60,000 bases of DNA from Takakia lepidozioides. Its lineage: Eukaryota > Streptophyta > Takakiopsida > Takakiales > Takakiaceae. The number at the start of each line of letters is the position of its first letter. Position 1 is the stretch's first letter. The translations under genes and the position numbers were made by a program. Shown piece by piece: positions 49,996 to 60,000 of the stretch. The DNA is taken from positions 66,074,756 through 66,134,755 of the forward strand of contig CM060731.1 in the NCBI GenBank assembly GCA_030704615.1, given 5' to 3'. A model generated the notes under the pieces. The model was not told where the DNA came from. It saw nothing but the letters and a program-made list of their open reading frames with translations, and did not search any database.

Positions 49996-52900
49996 TTCTT
50001 CACACATTCAATGCACTTCTACATATTAATTATGATAAAATGCTTCCATATATCCCAGATCAGTACTTGTTCTTTCTCCCCCACATTGGTAATCACTTTG
50101 GGGTTGTGCAACCATTTTTTATACTCATATTGACTATATTGCATCATATATTATAGTCTACACCTTATCCATGGTTAGTGGATGAGCTTCATCAAAGCTT
50201 TCGTATGAGGGTCCACTTCCAAATAGAGTGTTTTATAAGAAGTAACTAGTAGGCTATTTAAAAGGTAGACCGGTGGCTAAGCTTGGAGGGGGCTATTGTA
50301 CTATGTACGAATGCTCGACCTCAACGTGTTTCATCTTTATATTTATACCATTGGACTTGTAATAAGTTATGAGATATTTTCTAAAGTTTGTGCATCCAAC
50401 ATCGTATGGCCCATAGCCGGGTCATGACAAATAATATAGTACAGGACTTGATGAACATGAATATCCAAACCGAAAATCATCATTGATGAGAAAAATGGAC
50501 CAAGTATGAGATGTATAGGATTGCGTGATCACCAGAATTTAGCTTATATGCGTAACATTTGTATTTGTTGTTGCAATTGCTCTTGCTCCAAACATTGTTC
50601 GTCATTTGCAATAATCTCATCAAATGCTTGTTGTTGTTGTCCTCTTCCATATTCAACATTACCTTAGTCTTGGACATTTTCAACGCCTCCATGTCAAGGC
50701 AAATGAACGCCCCTGGAAGATCATATCAAAATGTGCATCGCACATATTGCAGCGACACATATTGCTCGAGTTATTTGTGACATTGAAGTGGAGGAGATCA
50801 ATAGTGTCATCCCCAAATTGCAGTGCATGCGGGGGATGTGTGGTTGCAAGAGCGACTCACTTAGAGCTATGCCGCAGGTTGTATTAGATGTTGGTGCAAC
50901 TGCAAGACTTGTTGGCGATGGTACACAAGGGGTTCCCACGACTAGAGCAAAGCCGCATGTTGTACTCGATGTTGGTGCATAGGAGCTGCAATCCATCCGA
51001 AAATATTTGGAATGATGGAAACTTGAAATTTAGGACGACTGCAATGGACACCTCAGGTGTGAGAATTTGAAATGCCAGCAGAATCTGACCACTCTTTCCG
51101 CCGAGGACCGGCTTGAGCCACTATAAGTACTGCCATTAACCTCGTGCAATCTTCGGTGGTACAGTGTTCACTGAACCTTTGAAGCGAATGCATTCGAAAA
51201 GCACGAAACTCGTGTCGGCAAATCTGTCTCCAAAAGATTCGGGAGTTCCATTAAATCCAAAGTTTCGGGAATACGATCGAAGGGTTCGATTAAATTTCTT
51301 AAGAACATCTTCTGTCGTATCTAAAATCTGGGGTTTAAAACCAGAATAAGTGGGAAGGTGTCTCCAGCAATCATTTCAAGCCTAGGAAAGCTCCTCCCTT
51401 CAACAACACTTTCGTGTGCAAGTTCTGTAAAATTGCTCCATCTTTGTGTTGCAATGTGTAACGCTAGGATGTACTATGTTACCCATCGCTGCAAACACAA
51501 CATACATAACATCGTTGTGTAGCCGCCATTCCATCGTGTTCGTGCCAAAATAACTTTATAGATTTATAAGTTGGTTTTTGGTATGTTCAAATTACCACAT
51601 CAATCCACCCCTGTTGGATATGCTTAGTACAAGTTCTATAGGATTTTTCTAACCTGAAAGTGTCCCATAAACTAATGGATATCAATACCACTTCTACATA
51701 TCCAACCAACATTGCTCCAAAGCTATAAATGAGAGTTACAATTTTATTGTACTCACTTAAGCTCTAGCTTTCTCTCTCTAGTCGCCAATCAATCTATTCA
51801 GGATGTATGCTATTTTATTGAGGAGATGAACGGATCAATAGCTTATTACTTAATTTTTGTTTTTATTAGCTAATTGGAGTAAGTTCTAGATAGCCCCATA
51901 TGTTGTTTCTCCAGTTAGATAAAATTGGACTTACTACAAAAAATTAGTGTTGCAAACTTGTTCACTGAAAGTGGCTTATTTGTGCTCTTCAATTAGACTG
52001 ATGTAAAAGAGAGTTTAGCTTCTAGAAGAGATCCAGTGGTAAAGGCAAAGCCACGTAGATGTTGGATGTCAACCAAGCTATAAAATGGGGTGATCTAAGT
52101 CAATCAAATACCTAAAGTTTGTGACGCCTCATAAGTTCCACCTACTTCAACACCTTCTAGAAGAGCCATACCGGATGAGCAAGTCGCCCAAACCTCAAAA
52201 TCTCCACACTCTAGGTGAATAATTGATCCAATGACCCTTTTTTGAAGAATTGGCTATCATGGTTGGCTTGCAACAACTTATGTAGATTTAAACCCATACT
52301 CCACTATGACCTCTGTTTTATTATTCTTTTTTTCTAATATTTACATGAAATGAAAACGGTGTCCATTAATCAAAATTAAAACGTGGAAAAAAAACCCTCA
52401 TAGGCCATAAGGAAAAGAGAGAGAGAGGCCACTTCCGGGCTGCAAGTGTCAACAACATCATGCTACTAAACAAGCTAGCTATTAGCAGTTTTTCCCAAAG
52501 ACCAGTGGAGTGCAATGGTTTATTTATTTATTTATTTTTATCTTTTCATTTTCTTACTCTCGAAGATTTTAGAAAGCAAGTGTGAAATGTTGTGTTTTTT
52601 CACTCCCTCCTTACTAAATGACCCCTAATAAGTGCTAATTTTCAAATGCATATGTGCATAAAGCAGACGTATCTTTATCTAAGATCATGACATGTATCAA
52701 TTAAACCTATCAGCTCTTTAATTTTACTTAACACGGGGTCATTCAAATTCTTTAATTTCACTAACATGGGACCATCAAAACAGTCACTGAACTATTGAAA
52801 CAGATTGTGCGTGTGTGATGATATTAACAAGGTGATAAAACAATGTCTAGCCTTGGACTAAATTGCATTCAAAACTATCGACAATCAATATTAGATTTGT

Positions 52901-53066
52901 TGCTTTGTTGCTGATGAGCCTATCTAATCTATAGCATCATTTTTTCCCTCATGAGTGCTAGGTTCCGGTTTCCAAGCTTTCTATAAGTGTTCCTTTTCAT
53001 TTTTTAAGATTCCTATGTTCTAAAGCTTTCCATAACCCTTCCAAAAGGCTCCACCACTGCCTTGAG

Positions 53067-53080
53067 ACAGTATATAAAGG
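53067..53080 (+). promoter_or_regulatory. TATA-box-like sequence without a recognised gene
   Basis: AGTATATAAAGGGGG is a good core TATA match about 30 nt upstream of a CAGCTTG stretch. No recognisable coding exon follows, so it may belong to an LTR, a non-coding transcript or be chance. Confidence 0.3.
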
Positions 53081-54326
53081 GGGATAAGGGTTGCAGCTTG
53101 TAGGTTTCTTCTGCCTCCACCTTACTTTGATGGGCTCTGTGCAAGCAAGGGCCCCTTAGGAAATGTAAGTTTGGAACCTAGTTAAATCAATAATAAGCAT
53201 GTATGTGTCACATTTTCTCTACTCAGTAAGTGTAACACCAAGACAGTAGCCAAACTGAGTAAGCTACTTTGCCACATATCCAGGAATTCTCAACTGTCTT
53301 CCTTGACACAAACACAGTGCGTGTATCCTCATCGGCCATTCCTTGCTCTAAGTAAGGTGCAAGAGAGAAAACCTCCTACTTTTGTCTGAAAAACTTTGGG
53401 TGTCTTCTTTTGAGGAGCAATAGGATTCATTGGTGGGACTCTCTTTTGCAGATAGAAACCTTTGGAGTGATTGATCTGAGTAAAGACGAGAGATCTGTAC
53501 GCCTGCAAGAGGATCAGCCCATATAGGACTTCCTAGTTATAGGTGGGCAGTCTTTTCAAACACATAGAACTAACAGACAAACTCGTTCTCCAGGACTTCA
53601 AATTGACAGCCGTTGTTTTCAAGGACACTTCTCAACTGAGTGTGTATGAAGAGATACAGATAGAGAAGGAAACAAAGAAAGCCACATAGAGGCACCTCTG
53701 TGGGGAGGTTCTAAGAGGGACCCGGAATACATTGCATGATCATAGTGACTTGTCCCGTCCTTCAAAAATGTTCTTCATGTTTGTGACAATCTTCTCTTTG
53801 CATACATCCAACTTCTTTACATGCATGATAGGAGGTCCAGTTGCCGGTCCAGTGCTTGTTCATTTAGGGAGAGACACCTTTAAGTCAAAAGGAAGAACCA
53901 GGAGATGTTCGGGCCCACACAGTGGCCACCAGACCTGACTTATGGATCAGTGGATTAAGGTCTTTCACATGCATTTGAAAGCCAGAGACAAGCTTGGACA
54001 GCAGTGAGATGTGATTTTGGAAACTCCAGCCAGGTTTGCATTATAGCACATACAAGGAGCTAGCTTTCTGATGTGCTAGGTGCTAAGTGCTAAGTGCTAA
54101 CGGTCATTACAGTACCTGTGGACACTCCAGGGTAGCTTGAACAACTTGTGTCACCAGCACCATCCTTGCAGCCAGTGCATGAGGGAAGCCCTGAAGCCGA
54201 GAATGCATCAAAAGAGGCGGAAGATTTTTAGACTGTCAACCTCACCTTTGACTTCAGATTATAGCCCTGAAAAATTTGGCTGTGACAACTTACAATGTTT
54301 CAAATTCCCTATTCCTCAATCTACAA

Positions 54327-55730
54327 CTAAACTGAAGCCAATTGGACTTCCAGACCCCGGAGTTCTTGCCTCCATGTGTCTAACTTGGAGAGCTTATCGG
54401 CCTGCTCATCACTTAATGTGGCCTTGCTATATTCTGCTGTTTGCATCGCTTCTGTCAGCCGGATCTGCAATTCACAGTGCCCCATTAGGCCCCAGCTTCC
54501 GGTGAATACAAAGGTCCAGTAGGGCCCTATGGCTGCATACTACATCTTATAATGGAACAGATTGAGAATTATCAGTACATATATCTCTCTCTCTTGCTTT
54601 TTCATACGGCAAACAACATCTTATGAGTACATTCTCTTGCTTTCTCATGTGTAAGTGTGATTGCTTCAGTTGGTAAAAAGTTCACCTTTTTCTTCAAGGT
54701 CCGAAAGCGCTTCTCAAGATCTCCCTTGCCAGTATTGGCCTCTGCTAGTTGCAGTATCTCAGTGGTTGTAGGAGACACTTTCAGGGTGCCCAATTGTTGT
54801 GCAAGGACATCGGATTCATGACTCATATGAGTTGCAGGTCTCTCAGATGAAGCAGCCTTCTCTTGCACAGCAACTTGGTTTGCAATTGGCGTAATCCCTT
54901 GAGATGAGATTCCAGTTGCTGTAGACTGAGTGGATTGAGCAAGCCCACCAGAGAATTAGAAAATCAACATGAGTCATGGAACTCTCGCTTGGGCCATGGC
55001 AAGCAAAGTATGCATGGACAATAGGGATAGTTATTGGTAATATCCGAGAGGAAAATAAATTGACATCTTTCATACTCTATCATGACTGCATTTCACAAGC
55101 TGCCCAGTTTCGCGGGATATGAATAAAAAGGGGCTCACTTAGATGAGACAGAACCCGGCACCTGTTGCTTTTTCTCCTTCCTCTTTTCGTTTTTCTTGGC
55201 TGCCTTTGTCTTTGGCTTTGAGGCCGCCTCTGGGTCGTAACCAGGGGGAACTTCTACACCTTTCTTGAACTGCATTCCAACAAGCCACACAATTAGAAGT
55301 TAAAAATCCACGTTTGAATCTCTTAACACAATCTTGCAGTCAAAACATCTCACGCCCGTTCGAAACTGAGTGTATTAGGCACGATTGCTCAATTGTTGAA
55401 GAATTCGTCACCTCAAAAGGTGTGAATCAGTAGTGCAATGATACATCGCTTACGATATTGTCAGATTATGAGCTGTAGAAACCAAGCTAAAAGACACAAA
55501 CCTTGTGAATTAAAATCAACTCCTTGGCTGATGTTCCCTATAGTTCAGCCCCAGGAAAGATCACATACGAGGGCAGCCTTGGATTTGTAGATGGCGACTT
55601 CATCCTGTGGAGTGTAGCCGGAGCGGATGCGAATCTCCTTCCGAAAACTCCCATCAGGCCGGCGTGTGGGTGCTATCACCCTCTGGTCCATTGCCTGTCC
55701 TTCTCCCTGCCTAGTCTCCTCTCCGCTCAT
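54327..55730 (-). CDS. PYM: PYM, partner of Y14 and Mago (exon-junction-complex disassembly factor)
   Basis: PYM binds the Mago-Y14 heterodimer of the exon junction complex and helps recycle it on translating ribosomes. Exons 55730-55569, 55269-55162, 54925-54686 and 54464-54327 are all phase 0 and sum to 648 nt, 215 aa. The N-terminal Mago-Y14 binding domain is clear: RVIAPTRRPDGSFRKEIRIR, then GYTPQDEVAIYKSK. After the first junction comes FKKGVEVPPGYDPEAASKPK and a lysine-rich stretch, KAAKKNEKRKEKKQQ. The third exon is a low-complexity linker ending EKRFRTLKKK, which continues into IRLTEAMQTAEYSK and the C-terminal KLDTWRQELRGLEVQLASV. The length is normal for plant PYM. The start ATG at 55730 begins MSGEETRQ, right before the conserved domain. 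Donor GTGCCG of exon 2 is slightly unusual but required by phase. Confidence 0.95.
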
Positions 55731-56930
55731 TTTTATTCCACTAATATATTCTTTCTATCAAGCTCGAACCCACTTCTGTTCTCCTCCCTCCGCTGCTCAA
55801 ATCCACCTGCCTCCTAACATTTCTCCTCCCTCCTTGTAATCATTCAGTCACGCACACCCTGCATCTCATCTCTCTCCCTCCCTCCCCCCACCTTTGATCT
55901 CTCAGAGCTCCAGCATTATGCACAGCACCAACACAGATTGGCCCGGCAGCATGAGCGAGGACCTGAGGTTGAATTAGGGCACAGCATAGAGCCAACTTTT
56001 TTTTTTTTTTTTTTTTTTCACCTGTCCAACTATGCTGCTATGGGAAGCCATGTATCTATGAATTCAGACAGGACTGTTTTTATTATTACATGGGTCTGTG
56101 TATGACAGGGCCATTTTGGGGTTTGGGACTCTAGGAAAACTGTCAATGGTGGCTGCGCTTTGACAGAGCAATCTTTACATTGATGATAGGTAAGAAGATT
56201 GTGAATGCTTGCTACTTGCAGGCAGAACCTTGCTACTGTCTCAATGCGGAGTGAATTGTACTTCAACAGGACAATTTTTAACCATCTGTTGTCTACTCAT
56301 TGTCTTATGTGTTCTACACAGGGAAAGATGAAGATTTGGTTCTACTCAGATATGTCAATCCATTTCTTAGTTGGTGACTTCAGGCAGGAGCTTGAGGATT
56401 TGCTGCAAGGAAGGTCTGTCTCTGCAAGTGGACTTGTACGAATAATTTCTTGCGCCTCCTGTTCCATAGTGCTCTGCTCTTTCTTGCCTTTGACCAAATC
56501 CACATGTCCATTAAGGTTAGAATGAGAAGTCGCTGCTACTTGCAGCTGATTTAAACCTGTCGTATGCTCTCCCAGTCAATGGACATCAGTCAAGATTCCT
56601 GAAATCTATTACAATTTAACAAGTCAATCTCCTTGAGCATCTACTTCTCTCGCTCTCTGCTGACAACTCATGGAAGGCTGCAATCGAATGAGCTGCAGGC
56701 TGTTTGCCCCTGTCAGCAACCATGTGCCCCCAAGGATGAGCCGCTGACAAAAGAATTGGCCTTCTCACCTAACTGGGAAGTCTTGTATTGTAAAACTACC
56801 AAAAATTCTGCAAGCAGGCTCTGTAGAGAATTGGTAAACATGTAACACTGCTCATGCCAATCAATGAAGTATATCTTCACGTTGGCCTCTACATCACTCT
56901 TCCAGCTTCTCTTCATGGGAAAAGGGACAG
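55731..56930. other. Spacer upstream of PYM
   Basis: PYM promoter and 5' leader on the minus strand (CT-rich, 55731-55900), then a 22-nt T run at 55997-56018. The SMC3 ATPase head (LSGGQ signature and Walker B) that would follow the fragment at 56.9 kb was looked for here and not found. Confidence 0.45.
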
Positions 56931-56939
56931 ACTCCAACC

Positions 56940-58108
56940 ACTCGTTTGGTCATCATCACCAAACTCCCATGGCCAGCAGACAGAAGCTGAGCAAAGGCCT
57001 CCTTGAAAAACTTTGCAACACCCTTGAAGGTTCGCTCTATCAATCATCGTTGACAGAAATCAATTCCCGAATTTTCTGCAGCAAAAGAAGACAGTTAAAC
57101 TATGATACCCCCCTGATCACATGACTTCAGCATAAGCTTCATCCAGGATTTCTCCCAAAGCACACACCTGTAAAGACAAATGGCTGATTCAAATTTGACC
57201 ATACCCACCTCCCCTTGCGCAACCACCAGTCGGAACGAGGAGAAATGATTTTGGTTGGCTTTGAGACTTGGCCACTATGTTCAATGTGCCATGTAAGACG
57301 CCCCAGAGTGGTGGAGTGGCATGGTGATAAGGGAGGGGTGTGAGCATTAGTAGGGTCATGGTGAGATGTATGTACTGCCAACTTTCATCATGACATTTTT
57401 TTTTAATAAATTCATCAGAAGTCAAGACCTTGGTGGATCCAAACAGTTATGTACCTCAATACAAATGACAAATATTTAAGTAGGAGACAAGTTTGGCTAC
57501 GAGAGCCGAGCTTCAAGACTGCAATCAAGCTCTGTGGTCAGCATGTTTTAAGGAGCAAGAAAACTTTCAACTTCAAAAGTTGAACTCACAGAAATAGGCT
57601 GCTACCTCCACCACTGTCAAGGTGCTTGTGCAACTCCTCACGCTGCTCAGTGACGTTGACGTGCTGATCTGACAAAGCCTTGCTGTTGACAAGGCTGTAT
57701 ATCTTCAGTTGCTCATTACACCTGTGCAGAATTTTGTGGAGATCCTTCAAACTTTTCCGTTGATACCTGTTAGTTTTATCACTACATATTTTATACACAT
57801 GAAGAACTTGAATTGTTAAGATGCCCCTGTGGCTACAACATCTGTAATAGTGCACAGTTTGCTTCAACTCAAAAGCCCTTGAATGGGACAACCTGAGATT
57901 TGGCGGTGCATGACAATGAGATTTGTCACCTAGTTCAAATAAAGCTTAAATAACAATCCTGGCATTTCCCAAAATGAAGCTAACACATTGAAGTTTGGCA
58001 TCAGCTCCTGTGAAATCACATACATGCCAGTTTAGGGAGGCACTTTTCAAAGGCATCAGACAGCAAGGAACACAAGTCACGAATCTTCTTCATAAGGCTT
58101 CCCATTTC
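56940..58108 (-). pseudogene. SMC3: Decayed fragment of an SMC3 (cohesin) gene
   Basis: Three exon-like pieces match the C-terminal coiled coil and neck of SMC3 in order: KKIRDLCSLLSDAFEK (58044 upward), YQRKSLKDLHKILHRCNEQL to VTEQREELHKHLDSG (57766-57612), then KIRELISV and ERTFKGVAKFFKEAFAQLL to GHGSLVMMTKR (57075-56940). The first junction is an intact phase-2 GT..AG intron. The second is out of phase by 2 nt. Within the last piece, the residues expected between ISV and ERTFKG are mostly missing and the frame shifts, with stops near 57037-57042. The LSGGQ signature, Walker B and D-loop do not follow, and no Walker A or hinge was seen. It is therefore read as a partial pseudogene; an intact SMC3 must exist elsewhere, since cohesin is essential. 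Confidence 0.82.
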
Positions 58109-59279
58109 ACTTACAGACTTACAAAAGCTCAATCGAGGGAACCATTGACAACAACTAGTAGAATTGAGTTTATCGCTATCAATCTCAGCTACAGCAATCC
58201 CTGCGACCAGTTTATCTGCAGAGTAAACACTCGTTTCAGCCCAGATTGCAAATGAAGAGGCATGCAGAGGTTCTGTTGGTGTTGTTGGAGAGGGAGAACT
58301 GTACTCATCGAGTGTTCCAGTGGCAATACAATTGAACTGAAAGACCCTGGCAATTACTCATCTCAAAGTGAGTCAAGGAATCTCTACTAGCAGGGTATTG
58401 CCACAGTTGCGCATATGAGAAATTGAGATGAAAACCTGGTTAAATGGTCATCAATATTACAGAGAGAGACCCGCACACACACACACCTGACAAGCAGGCG
58501 AGTCTACAGTGCCCCAGATCGATGATAACACCGTCACCAAAGCTCTCTCTCTTGTCAGTATGCTTGGAAGCCTGAGCGGCAGCTATGACCTACAATACTT
58601 GCAAGTGAATGGAAATCACTGTCGTCTAAAACTAACTAGCCCATATAAAGTCAGGACACAATCAACCCATCTTTGCATGGCAAATGCAACAAAACAATTA
58701 CAAATGAGAAAATTTGCATCACTGTACATAAGGCTTCTCCAATTCATGTCTTCGCCATCCTTCAACTACGGAGGAGCTATCACAATCGAGGAGGCATTTC
58801 ACTGCACTTGAAGCTGTGAAGGTCCACCAAAGGTTACTTCGCAGTCTGGGAGCCAAAAGAGTGGAGTTTCTGGCCAACATGATAGCTAACAAACTCTATG
58901 ACCAACTCGATAGACAACAAACTCTATATACAAGACTGCTTCCTGTCAGTCACACTTTTCCCTAGCACAGTCCCGAACATTTTGCTACACTTTCCTCAAC
59001 CACTTTGTTGCTAAACTCTCCCAGTGTTGTTACAGGAATAAAAGCACCAACCATTTCAGCTGGGACTGGATGGGATTTCAAATCCTGTAGGGAAGTGATC
59101 CCAGCAGACTCCAAAATGCGCAGATCAGCGACCACACAACTGCAATCACATAATCGTATATCAGCCAGACCCCAGTTGCCAAAAAATGCTGCACCTCTCT
59201 TTCTCTGTCTCCAAATTTGGATTATGTGGCTAGTGGCACCATCTCGAGACTTGATAACAGAGGTACTTTGAAGGTTGCA
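58109..59279. other. Intergenic region with an unidentified exon-like piece
   Basis: Mostly non-coding. One minus-strand piece at 59139-59034 is bounded by a CAG acceptor and a GTAACA donor and is open: VVADLRILESAGITSLQDLK and onward to AFIP. I do not recognise it. It could belong to another decayed gene beside the SMC3 fragment. Confidence 0.3.
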
Positions 59280-60000
59280 ATGTCTAAAAATGCTACAAAT
59301 ACAGTCTCACATCAAATCAATCTCAAAGAAGCTCGTCCCTTGACTGGCTGGAGAGCGGTCTTAGACATTGGTGCGCTCTAGGAAGAAAACTAAGGGGGGG
59401 GACTTCAACTTCAAAGTTTCTAACTGTTTTGATGCCCTGGATGAGGTTGATACCAAGCAGCCAGACAGAGAAGCTGGCCCTAAGTGTGCTGAGCCTGAGC
59501 GTCGTGTGACTGGAGGATATGGTACTCCGAATGGTTTGCTATCCCTTACAGTTTACACAAAACGAGCAAAATCTACACACGGGGTAATTGTCCCCACTTT
59601 GCAGAACGGTTGGCCATCCAGGAGCAACCATATGCTACCTAGACAGCAAACAATCCATATGCAAAGGGCTGGCTTGCAGCTGGGCACTTTCAACTTCTCA
59701 GGGCTGACTAACGAAAGGCAACAACTTGAAGTGGGACAAGTTCTTCAGGCAAATGGTATTCATATCTGTGCAGGGCAAGAGACATGGGAAACTTCGGACT
59801 AACTGGTTGGAGATGTCAATGGTTATAGAGGGTTTTGGTAAGATGTGTGCACTTAAGGCGCCCTCTGCCAAGCGTGGTAAAAAAGGTGTTGGCTTCTTTG
59901 TCCGTGATTTGTTGTGTGAGAATTGTGAAATTATTACAAGGGTTTGAGGTATGAGCACAGTATCTGGCTGAAACTGAAATTGGCGGTGTGAGTAGGAAGA
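59280..60000 (+). mobile_element. 5' part of a degenerate LINE (non-LTR retrotransposon), runs off the window
   Basis: A first frame (59280-59382) ends in TAG, then another frame (59368-59802) reads GDFNFKVSNCFDALDEVD and later LQLGTFNFSGLTNERQQLEV and IHICAGQETWE. This is the start of an exonuclease-endonuclease-phosphatase domain, with the ETW/ETK metal-binding Glu. The reading then shifts to a third frame (about 59820-59946) with FGKM, then APSAKRGKKGVGFFVRDLLC, ending in a TGA within otherwise continuing homology. At least three frame breaks show it is inactive. The reverse transcriptase would lie beyond the window. It is in the same orientation as the array at 25.3-26.4 kb but the two share no region to compare. 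Confidence 0.85.

Larger units (their letters stand above)
47342..54326. other. 7-kb AT-rich gene-poor region
   Basis: I found no gene with family support. It contains a 29-bp tandem repeat, a roughly 100-bp direct duplication, a TTTA microsatellite at about 52520-52540 and a TATA-like box near 53070. Open frames are short and lack motifs. Confidence 0.4.

Noticed and set aside
53067-53160. Promoter of a protein-coding gene
   Set aside because: A good TATA-like match but no downstream exon with family support; kept only as a low-confidence site.
54137-54505. 122-codon plus-strand frame
   Set aside because: It lies opposite the last PYM exon, whose frame is supported by homology and phase.
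58801-58974. Open plus-strand stretch LEAVKVHQRLLRSLGAKRVE and onward
   Set aside because: Reads protein-like but both strands are open, no family is recognised and no splice context was found.

Overview
The window is nuclear DNA from a land plant. The intact genes have many short exons with GT..AG introns, and several belong to plant families: a SHI/STYLISH zinc-finger protein, a trichome-birefringence-like (TBL) protein, a plant-type hyccin and a DUF863-like protein. There are no prokaryotic operons. Intergenic DNA is rich in SINE-like, LINE-derived and low-complexity repeats. A non-seed plant is possible, but the sequence does not settle the lineage.

Layout. 0.26-4.1 kb (+): equilibrative nucleoside transporter, 9 exons, 411 aa. 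6.3-9.8 kb (-): large DUF863-like protein, convergent with the transporter. 11.7-13.3 kb: tRNA-like tandem hairpin units followed by homopolymer-rich DNA. 15.8-18.2 kb (-): TBL/PMR5N O-acetyltransferase-like protein, 4 exons, about 455 aa. 19.3-22.5 kb (-): hyccin homologue of the plasma-membrane PI4-kinase alpha complex. 23.6-28.8 kb (-): predicted plastid protein with a SAP-like motif and two retropepsin-like lobes, 6 exons, 421 aa. Its second intron carries four near-identical 268-270 bp repeats derived from a reverse-transcriptase tail. 29.5-33.9 kb (+): TM9SF/nonaspanin, 9 exons, 587 aa, head-to-head with the protease gene. 34-44 kb: repeat-rich intergenic DNA with two copies of one SINE family, a perfect 29-bp-arm hairpin and a scrambled inverted repeat. 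44.2-47.3 kb (+): SHI/STYLISH transcription factor. 47.3-54.3 kb: AT-rich, gene-poor DNA. 54.3-55.7 kb (-): PYM (partner of Y14-Mago), 4 exons, 215 aa. 56.9-58.1 kb (-): decayed fragment of an SMC3 cohesin gene. 59.3 kb to the end (+): 5' part of a degenerate LINE with an endonuclease domain.

Most gene models were assembled by hand from splice sites. Exon phases close exactly for the transporter, TBL, protease, TM9SF, SHI exons and PYM, which is the main support for them. The genes are unrelated housekeeping or developmental loci and do not form a pathway. The least familiar items are the SAP-like/aspartyl-protease fusion and the unusual inverted and tandem repeats.
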